Of a stretch of DNA of 19,079 bases, positions 14,045 to 19,079 are shown piece after piece. A program made the position numbers and the translations under genes. The DNA is taken from contig CAIPVK010000180.1 of assembly GCA_903868455.1 (NCBI GenBank), positions 1 to 19,079 of the forward strand, read 5' to 3'. The notes beneath the pieces are model-generated. The model saw nothing but the letters and a program-made list of their open reading frames with translations. It did no database searches and was not told the DNA's origin. Within the stretch, counting starts at the first letter, position 1. Each line of letters starts with the position of its first letter. This DNA comes from an uncultured Opitutia bacterium (GTDB lineage: Bacteria > Verrucomicrobiota > Verrucomicrobiia > Opitutales > UBA953).

Positions 14045-16143
14045 CGTTCGGCGAACTCGGCCAGGGTGGCCGCGGGGGTTCCGTCGATCCGCATCGCGCG
14101 GAGCGTCCAGGGGGCGCCGGCGCCGAGCGCGTCGCCGTCCTCCGCCGCCTTCCGGCGCGCGAGCACCTCCGCCCGCGGCATCGTGCCTTGGCCCGCCGAA
14201 AGCCGGAGGAGGTTCGTGTCGACCTGGCTGGGCGGCGAGACCATCGAGGGGATGGCGCGGTCGGGGAAGACGTGGCCCGCCGGATAGAGGCCGAGGCGCG
14301 CGCCGGCGAAGCGTGTCTCCGCCAGCAGGGGCTCCACCCAGCCCGCGGGGGCGACGGCCCGCGTCACGGGCTCGGGCCGGAGCGCCGAGCGCGGAAGCCG
14401 GAGCGGCTCGAGCCGCGCGGTCTCGGGCACGAGCGCGAGCGTGAGGCGCGACCCGCCGGCGTTCGTCAGGTCGACGGCGAGCGGGCCGGCGAGCCGGGAG
14501 GGGTCGCCGGAAGGCAGGCGAAGGCTCACCGAGTTGACGCGGGCGCCGACGTTGACCTCGGCGGCGGGCGCGGCGCCGGCCGGCTCGGCGATCCAGACGG
14601 AGGTCTGCCCGACCTCGATCGTGGCCGGTGTCGGACGAGGGGCGGCCGCGTCGCGATAGCCGAGGTGCGGGAGCGCCGAGAGGCGGATCGAGCCCCGGCC
14701 CGAGCTGCCGGCGAGTCCCGCGGTGAGGAAGGCGCGCACCGCCTTGCCGGCCTCCTCGCCGAGCTCGAACTCCGCGGCCAGGGGCACCTTGGGCCCGGCG
14801 CCCGCGGTGGCCCAGCGTCCCGTCACGACGAGCGTCGGCCGCACGTCGAGCGAGGCGAGGAGCGCCGCGCGCGCGGCGACCTCCTCGAGGCGGTTCCAGG
14901 CGGCGTCGCGGGGGACGCCGACGGAGGCGCCGACGCGGAGCGCGCCCGCGGCGTCGTCGCGCGCGGATGCGGCGCGCCGGGCGTCGCGCGCCGTCTCGGG
15001 ACGGTCCAGCTCCGCCTCGAGCCGGGCGGCGACCGCCTCGGCGAAGCGGGCGCGGATGCGGGAGAGGGTGGGCTCGGCGTTGCGTCGAGCGACGTCGGGA
15101 GCCAGCCGCTCGAGCTCCATCCAGAGACGCGCGGCCTGGGCCAGGTCGCCGGAGGACGTCGCCGAGGCGATCTCCGACAGCGCGGCCTGGTCGCGGATCA
15201 GGCGCTGGGCCGCGGCGAGGTCCTCCGCCGTGGGTTGGCGCGGCGCGGGAGGCGGAGCCGGCGGTTCCGTCCTTCCCGACGGACGGAGCAGCCAGCCGAC
15301 GACGGCGCCGGTCGCCACGAGGGCGGAGACCCAGGCCCAGGCCGGGATCCCCTCGCGTCGGGTTTCCGCGGGCGCCGACGGGGCGCGTCCGGGAGCGGCG
15401 GAGGGCGAGGCGGTCCCGGGCACGCCGAGGGCGGCGTGTCGGGCGAGCGGGCCTTCCGGCGTCGGGATGGTGTCGGGTCGCGCGAGGTCGAGCTCGCCGC
15501 CTTGGGCCTGGCAGCGCCAGGCGAAGCCGGCGGCGCCGGTCACGGCGGCGTCGGTGGTGAAGCTCGCCGTCGAGGCGGCGGGGCCGAGCAGGGCCGAGGC
15601 CTCCGCGAGCAGGCGAAGCCAGTCGTCGGTCGCGAGGGCGCCGGAGAGGCTGCGCGGCGTCGGCGTGCCGCCGTCGGCCAGCCACGCCGCCTTGGCGCCG
15701 CTCCCGGCGAGCTCGCGCCAGCGGGCGCAGGGCACGAGCGGCTTGCCGGGTCCGAGCCGGACCGGGCCCGGCTCGAGCCACGCCGGCTCGCCTTCCCAGC
15801 GGTCCAGCCAGCCGAGGTGGCGGCGGGCGATCTCGGCCGGCGGCGGCAGGGCGGACAGCTCCTCGAGCGCGAACGCCAGGTGGTGGGCGAGGCGGTTGTC
15901 GCGGCGGGTGTGGTCGAGGCCTCCCGCGGTGAAGCGCGAGAGGACGATCCAGCGGCGGCCGGCCGCGTCGAGGGAGCGGCAGGAGACGGTGGCGCTCCCC
16001 GCGGCCTCGTGCGGCGTGCCGAGCTGCTCGAGCTGCTCGGCGAGCCGGTCGGGCATGTCGCGGTGGCGCGCGACGGTGACGTAGCCGCTGCGGCCCGAGG
16101 TGAGCCCGCGCGGCGCCGAGGTGAAGACGAGGGCGAGGGGCAT
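14041..16143 (-). CDS. GAP1-like GTPase-associated protein, membrane-anchored
   Basis: A 700-aa protein. The N-terminal ~120 residues carry features I associate with the GTPase-associated protein 1 (GAP1) N-terminal domains: a YTSA-like start (LVFTSAPRGL, 5-14), a Gly-Tyr strand (RSGYVTVAR), RWIVLSRFTAGGLDHTRRDN (64-83) and RLAHHLAFALEEL (84-96), then a W-rich segment. This is recall of sequences, not a database match. A middle domain runs to about 245 and contains LGPAASTASFTTDA. A single transmembrane helix lies at about 268-287 (WAWVSALVATGAVVGWLLRP), followed by a Pro-rich linker, a helical region, and a C-terminal beta-rich part (VWIAEPAG, VNSVSLRLPSG). It starts 2 nt after the GTPase gene, and GAP1 proteins are typically encoded next to such GTPases. 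Confidence 0.62.
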   Translation of the reverse strand: MPLALVFTSAPRGLTSGRSGYVTVARHRDMPDRLAEQLEQLGTPHEAAGSATVSCRSLDAAGRRWIVLSRFTAGGLDHTRRDNRLAHHLAFALEELSALPPPAEIARRHLGWLDRWEGEPAWLEPGPVRLGPGKPLVPCARWRELAGSGAKAAWLADGGTPTPRSLSGALATDDWLRLLAEASALLGPAASTASFTTDAAVTGAAGFAWRCQAQGGELDLARPDTIPTPEGPLARHAALGVPGTASPSAAPGRAPSAPAETRREGIPAWAWVSALVATGAVVGWLLRPSGRTEPPAPPPAPRQPTAEDLAAAQRLIRDQAALSEIASATSSGDLAQAARLWMELERLAPDVARRNAEPTLSRIRARFAEAVAARLEAELDRPETARDARRAASARDDAAGALRVGASVGVPRDAAWNRLEEVAARAALLASLDVRPTLVVTGRWATAGAGPKVPLAAEFELGEEAGKAVRAFLTAGLAGSSGRGSIRLSALPHLGYRDAAAPRPTPATIEVGQTSVWIAEPAGAAPAAEVNVGARVNSVSLRLPSGDPSRLAGPLAVDLTNAGGSRLTLALVPETARLEPLRLPRSALRPEPVTRAVAPAGWVEPLLAETRFAGARLGLYPAGHVFPDRAIPSMVSPPSQVDTNLLRLSAGQGTMPRAEVLARRKAAEDGDALGAGAPWTLRAMRIDGTPAATLAEFAER

Positions 16144-16145
16144 GG

Positions 16146-17852
16146 TCAGCGGGCGCCCAGCATGCCGGGGCAGGCGCGGTCGAGCAGCCAGAGGATGGGC
16201 GCCTCGACGTGGGCCGGCGCGAGACGGGTGGGGTCGGGGGCGATGCGCCCCTGGTTGGGGCCGGACGGGATCACCACCGGCGTGTGCCCGAAGGAGGTGA
16301 CGGCGAAGTAGCGGATGTCGGCGGCGAGCGCCTCCGCGGTGGCGACGAGCCCGGGGCAGGTCTCGGCGAGCACGCGGCGCACGCGCGCCGAGTTGCGGTC
16401 GACCGCGCCGGCGTCGAGCCGGCCGCCCGACACCTCCGGCTCGAGCGGCTCCGCGAGCAGGTGGGACCATGCGTCGGACTTGCCGACGATGAAGGCGAGC
16501 GGCGTGCGCACGCGCTCCGCCGCCGGCAGGCCGAGGACGCGCTTCATGCGCGACTCGAGCTCGGCGAGGATGGCGTCCTGCTGGTCGATCCGCCCGCCGA
16601 GGCTGAGCTGGGGGTCGGCGCCGCCGGCCAGCCGCTGCTTGAAGCGCGCGTTGGCGGTGGGGTCGAAGAGGAAAAGCAGGCCCGAGGAGGTCGCCACGTG
16701 CAGCGCGCCGGGCGAGTCGTGGATGTCGACGCCGGGCTCGAAGTGCTCGCCGGCGTTGTCGTAGAAGATCAGCGCGCACTCCGAGCGGTCCTCGCCCGGG
16801 CGGGAGACCGTGTAGATGAAGGGGCGGGGCAGGGAGACCATCCGCCCGAGCCGCGGCAGGCGCTCGTAGGTCGCGCCCTCCAGCGCGGTCTTGCCGAGCA
16901 GCGCCTCCTCGGGCGAGCGGGCCGAGAAGAGCTTGCTGCGCATCTGGCCGAGCAGGACGTTGCCCGAGGGGTCGCCGTCGCGGAAGGCGAGGCCGAAGTC
17001 GCCCGGCAGCCGTTCCTGAAGGACCTGGGTGGCCACCGCGAGGTAGTAGGACTTGCCGGCGGAGGGCGCGCCGATGAGCGAGAGGATGCGGTGGGGCATC
17101 TCGAGGAAGCCCGGCGGCAGCTGGCGGCGGCAGTGCGGGCAGGCGAGGTCGGTGCAGGCGAGCCCCATCGGGTCGAGCGCCAGGCCCTGGTCGTTGAAGC
17201 GCGTCGGCTGGAAACGGAGGCGGGCGTCCGCACCGAGCACGGGGTCGCCGCGGAGCGTCTCGTGCACCGCGATGCTCAGCGCGTCCCCGGCCTCGAAGCG
17301 CGTCCAGCACACGGGGCAGAGGTGGCGGCCGGTGTTGAGCTCCGCCACCGCGTGGGTCCGCGAGGGGGCGGGGGCGGGCGCGAGGACGGCCATCGCCTGC
17401 GAGAGGCTGAAGCCGACGCCCGCGCCGTCGGGCGCGCAGGCGAGGGTGTGCGGCGGTCGCCCGAGCTCGGCGGCCCGGGCGGGCAGCTCGGCGGGCGAGC
17501 CCTGGGCGAGCAGCTCGCCCGTGCCCGAGTCGAAGAGGTTCCAGCGCGCGGGGTCGACCCGCTCGGGGATGTCGTCCGCCGCCCCTCCGACCAAGGCGAG
17601 GAGGCCTTCCGCCTGCACCGTGCAGACCTCGCGGAGGGGCAGGGGGGCGGCCAGTCGGACGCCGTTGACGAGGGCGGGGGCCTCGGCGGGCTCGAGGCGC
17701 AGGGCGCCGTCGGGCCCGGCCGTCACGCGGACGGCGACGGGTTGCCCGGGGCCGCGCAGCAGGAGCGGCGGCGCGACCTGGACCGCCCTGCCGTCGCCGA
17801 GGCAGGACACCCAGCGGATGGCGGCCTTGGGCTGGGCGATGCCGGGACTCAT
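16146..17852 (-). CDS. FHA-like / zinc-ribbon / P-loop GTPase (DO-GTPase2-like)
   Basis: A 568-aa protein. Residues about 20-92 are beta-rich with a VNG turn (62-64) after a PxLLRGP strand, like a divergent FHA domain that would bind phosphothreonine. Next come two CxxC pairs, CPVC (C179, C182) and CPHC (C238, C241), a zinc-ribbon-type module. The GTPase domain starts at 252: Walker A GAPSAGKS (261-268, K267), the DNAGE switch-II-like motif (D365) in LIFYDNAGEHFEPG, LLFLFDPTANARF after it, and the guanine-specificity-like GKSD (457-460) in FIVGKSDAW. This order of zinc ribbon, GAxxAGK(S/T)xYL and F(Y/F)DxAGE is the one I associate with DO-GTPase2-like proteins found beside GAP1 genes. It has no transmembrane segment and should act in the cytoplasm. 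Confidence 0.75.
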   Translation of the reverse strand: MSPGIAQPKAAIRWVSCLGDGRAVQVAPPLLLRGPGQPVAVRVTAGPDGALRLEPAEAPALVNGVRLAAPLPLREVCTVQAEGLLALVGGAADDIPERVDPARWNLFDSGTGELLAQGSPAELPARAAELGRPPHTLACAPDGAGVGFSLSQAMAVLAPAPAPSRTHAVAELNTGRHLCPVCWTRFEAGDALSIAVHETLRGDPVLGADARLRFQPTRFNDQGLALDPMGLACTDLACPHCRRQLPPGFLEMPHRILSLIGAPSAGKSYYLAVATQVLQERLPGDFGLAFRDGDPSGNVLLGQMRSKLFSARSPEEALLGKTALEGATYERLPRLGRMVSLPRPFIYTVSRPGEDRSECALIFYDNAGEHFEPGVDIHDSPGALHVATSSGLLFLFDPTANARFKQRLAGGADPQLSLGGRIDQQDAILAELESRMKRVLGLPAAERVRTPLAFIVGKSDAWSHLLAEPLEPEVSGGRLDAGAVDRNSARVRRVLAETCPGLVATAEALAADIRYFAVTSFGHTPVVIPSGPNQGRIAPDPTRLAPAHVEAPILWLLDRACPGMLGAR

Positions 17853-17903
17853 GGGAACCCAACTTGCTGTTGAAATCCCCGGGGTTGTCAGTCCAATAGT
17901 GTC
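17853..17903. promoter_or_regulatory. Shared divergent promoter region of the GTPase operon and the ECF sigma gene, with an imperfect 20-bp inverted repeat
   Basis: The 51 bp between the two divergent start codons is noticeably less GC-rich than its surroundings. At 17871-17890 the arms TGAAATCCCC and GGGGTTGTCA match as an inverted repeat at 8 of 10 positions, centred on CCCCGGGG. On the plus strand TTGAAA (17870-17875), a 16-nt spacer and TCCAAT (17892-17897) lie 6 nt before the sigma ATG. On the minus strand CTGACA (17891-17886) with a weaker downstream hexamer could serve the GTPase operon. The repeat overlaps both candidates, so one regulator could control both directions. This is inference. 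Confidence 0.45.
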
Positions 17904-18506
17904 ATGCCTCCGATCGATCCCGCGGCCGAGGACGAGAGCCTGACCGTCGAGCGCGCCCGCCAGGGCGACGCCGCCGCCTACGCCGCCCTCGTGCTCCGCT
18001 ACCAGGGTCGCATCTTCGCCAAGGTCTTCTCGCAGCTGCGCAACCGCCAGGACGCCGAGGAGATCACCCAGGACACCTTCATCCGGGCCCACCGCGTGAT
18101 CGCCCAGTTCCGCGGCACGGCCTCCTTCTCGACCTGGATCCACCAGATCGCGACCAACCTCGCCCACAACCGCTACTGGTACTGGTGGCGCCGCAAGCGC
18201 GACCAGTCCTTCTCGCTCGACGCCGACATCGGCGAGACCGGCTCGACCCTCCACGACATCCTGCCCGACGGCGCCGAGGGCCCCGGGAGCGAGGCCGTGC
18301 ACAACGAGTTCGTCGCGCGCGTCGCCGAGTGCATGGGCAAGCTGAAGCCGGAGCACGCCCGCATCCTCACGCTCCGCAACGTGGAGAACCGCTCCTACGA
18401 GGAGATCGCCGAGGAGCTCGGGCTCTCCATCGGCACGGTCAAGAGCCGCATCAACCGCGCCCGCGAGGCCCTGCGCCAGCTGATGGGGGAGGACTTCCGC
18501 CGATGA
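17904..18506 (+). CDS. ECF-type RNA polymerase sigma factor
   Basis: A 200-aa protein with both ECF domains. Sigma region 2 lies at about 22-95: LRYQGRIFAKVFSQLRNRQD, the core-binding DAEEITQDTFIRAHR (50-64) and FSTWIHQIATN (75-85), followed by an unusual aromatic/basic run, YWYWWRRKRD (91-100). A linker of about 40 residues follows. Region 4 lies at 146-193, with helix-turn-helix SYEEIAEELGLSIGTVKSRI (164-183). It would direct RNA polymerase to a small regulon in response to an envelope or cytoplasmic signal. Its ATG (17904) is 6 nt after a -10-like hexamer. The next gene overlaps its stop (ATGA), which is typical for a sigma/anti-sigma pair. It diverges from the GTPase operon. Confidence 0.95.
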   Translation: MPPIDPAAEDESLTVERARQGDAAAYAALVLRYQGRIFAKVFSQLRNRQDAEEITQDTFIRAHRVIAQFRGTASFSTWIHQIATNLAHNRYWYWWRRKRDQSFSLDADIGETGSTLHDILPDGAEGPGSEAVHNEFVARVAECMGKLKPEHARILTLRNVENRSYEEIAEELGLSIGTVKSRINRAREALRQLMGEDFRR

Positions 18507-18937
18507 GCCCGCGCGAGTTCGACCACCTGGCCGGCCTCTACCTCGACGGCGAGGCCTCCCGCCCGCAGGTCCTCGCCCTGCGCGAGGCCCTGCGCGCCCA
18601 TCCCGAGCTGAGGGCCCGCCTCGCGGCGCACGTCCGGCTCCACCGCGCCCAGGTCGCCGCGCCCCGCCGCGCGTCCGCCGGGGCGCTCGCCGGCCTGCGC
18701 GCGTTCGCCGCGCGCTCCGGCCTCGCCCTCGCCCACGCCTGCGTCCTCCTGCTCGTCGCGGTGGAGCTCGACGTCGCCCTGCCGCGCATCGACGCGCAGT
18801 CCTGGGTCGCCGCGCCCGCCGCCCCGGTCCCGGCGCCCGCCGCCGCGGAGGCCGCCCCCCTCGCGCCGCTCGCCGAGGACGGCGCGGACGAGGCCCCGCT
18901 CCCCGAGGTGCGCGAGCCCGACTTCCTCGACAGCTGA
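18503..18937 (+). CDS. Anti-sigma-like membrane protein without zinc ligands
   Basis: A 144-aa protein. The N-terminal 48 residues (FDHLAGLYLDGEASRPQVLA, LREALRAHPELRARLAAHVR) resemble the cytoplasmic sigma-binding domain of anti-sigma factors, where LDGE is followed by HxxxCxxC. Here that position reads HPELRA, so both cysteines are replaced and zinc cannot be held in the usual way. A hydrophobic segment at about 72-90 (SGLALAHACVLLLVAVELD) is a possible single transmembrane helix, though it contains a Glu. The C-terminal 45 residues are Ala/Pro-rich then acidic, presumably outside the cytoplasm. It overlaps the sigma gene by 4 nt. Assignment as the cognate regulator is by position and similarity; direct proof is not in the sequence. 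Confidence 0.7.
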   Translation: MSPREFDHLAGLYLDGEASRPQVLALREALRAHPELRARLAAHVRLHRAQVAAPRRASAGALAGLRAFAARSGLALAHACVLLLVAVELDVALPRIDAQSWVAAPAAPVPAPAAAEAAPLAPLAEDGADEAPLPEVREPDFLDS

Positions 18938-18953
18938 CGGCCTCAATCCGTCC

Positions 18954-18982
18954 TTGCCCGAGGGCCGCCCCGCGGCTGTCCT
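18954..18982 (+). promoter_or_regulatory. Putative ptsI promoter, leaderless layout
   Basis: TTGCCC (18954-18959), 17-nt spacer, TGTCCT (18977-18982), 6 nt before the ATG at 18989. No Shine-Dalgarno motif is present, which favours a leaderless transcript or readthrough from the upstream pair. Confidence 0.4.
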
Positions 18983-18988
18983 AGCGCG

Positions 18989-19079
18989 ATGGACGCGACC
19001 CCGTCGCCCAAGGAACTGGTCCTCCGCGGCCTGTCCGCCGCCCCCGGGGTGGCGGTCGGCCCCGCCTACCTGCTCCAGC
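18989..19079 (+). CDS. ptsI: Phosphoenolpyruvate-protein phosphotransferase (PTS enzyme I), N-terminal fragment
   Basis: The first 30 codons of a gene cut by the right edge. The segment LVLRGLSAAPGVAVGPAYLL matches the start of enzyme I, where a short beta strand is followed by G(I/L)xASPGIAxGxA. Enzyme I takes phosphate from phosphoenolpyruvate and passes it to HPr. The preceding tail MDATPSPKE is a short leader common in this family. A PEP-utilising relative such as phosphoenolpyruvate synthase is less likely, since its N-terminus differs. There is no Shine-Dalgarno. The gene is 51 bp after the anti-sigma gene on the same strand and could be co-transcribed with it. Confidence 0.8.
   Translation, partial: MDATPSPKELVLRGLSAAPGVAVGPAYLLQ

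Noticed and set aside
11144..15781. Very long uninterrupted frame extending far upstream of the 966-aa gene
   Set aside because: The upstream part is Arg/Ala/Gly/Pro-rich sequence with no motifs. It lies antiphase to the well-supported GAP1-like gene. Such frames arise because stop codons are rare at this GC content.
17853..17880. ECF-autoregulation-type GGAAC promoter at 17854
   Set aside because: GGAACC is present but no suitable GTC/TCT -10 element lies at the expected 16-17 nt distance in the right direction.
18938..18970. Hairpin CGGCCTC / GAGGGCCG after the anti-sigma gene as a terminator
   Set aside because: The stem has a bulge, the loop is long and there is no T-run. It also overlaps the ptsI promoter candidate.
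1..19079. CRISPR arrays, insertion sequences, prophage genes, rRNA
   Set aside because: No spaced direct repeats, transposase motifs, terminal inverted repeats or rRNA-like sequences were found on reading both strands.

Overview
The window is very GC-rich chromosomal DNA from a Gram-negative bacterium, read here as a member of the PVC group, most likely Verrucomicrobiota (Opitutae-like). This rests on three points: the PurA N-terminus of the 'ADVGVSMGDEGKG' type, an lpxI gene (lipid A, so an outer membrane), and an ECF sigma factor paired with a zinc-less anti-sigma-like protein of a kind common in PVC genomes. The phylum assignment is recognition from memory and was not computed. Genes are packed tightly. 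Many neighbours overlap by 4 nt (ATGA or GTGA), GTG starts are common, and Shine-Dalgarno motifs are scarce.

Layout. (1) 1-5211, mostly minus strand: the 5' end of purA with a TPR protein just upstream of it; then panB, gpsA and a SET-domain gene coupled in one operon; a short plus-strand membrane-protein gene (3759-4037); then lpxI with a coupled 115-aa unknown. (2) 5258-7280, minus strand: ybaB, recR and an Rsm22-like methyltransferase. (3) 7370-10427, plus strand: a DUF971 gene, then phoH (PIN-PhoH), nadD and rsfS in one overlapping operon. RsfS carries a histone-H1-like Ala/Lys/Pro tail. (4) 10441-10517, minus strand: tRNA-Met(CAT). (5) 10581-17852, minus strand: a four-gene operon encoding an FHA-like/zinc-ribbon/P-loop GTPase, a membrane-anchored GAP1-like partner, a 966-aa single-pass helical protein and a 185-aa triple-pass protein. 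(6) 17904-18937, plus strand: a divergent ECF sigma / anti-sigma-like pair. (7) 18989-end: the start of ptsI.

Most of the window is housekeeping: purine, pantothenate, glycerophospholipid, lipid A and NAD synthesis, ribosome maturation and silencing, RecFOR repair, and PTS. The accessory and least described part is the GTPase/GAP1-like membrane module, which shares a 51-bp divergent promoter region with the ECF sigma gene. That region contains an imperfect 20-bp inverted repeat. It is the best candidate for an undescribed system here.

A second pattern cuts across the window. At the head of several transcription units a TTGNNN-like hexamer is followed, 16-17 nt later, by a hexamer ending in T that lies only 6-9 nt before the start codon. 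This layout would give leaderless or nearly leaderless mRNAs. No insertion sequences, CRISPR arrays or rRNA genes were seen, and no convincing rho-independent terminators.
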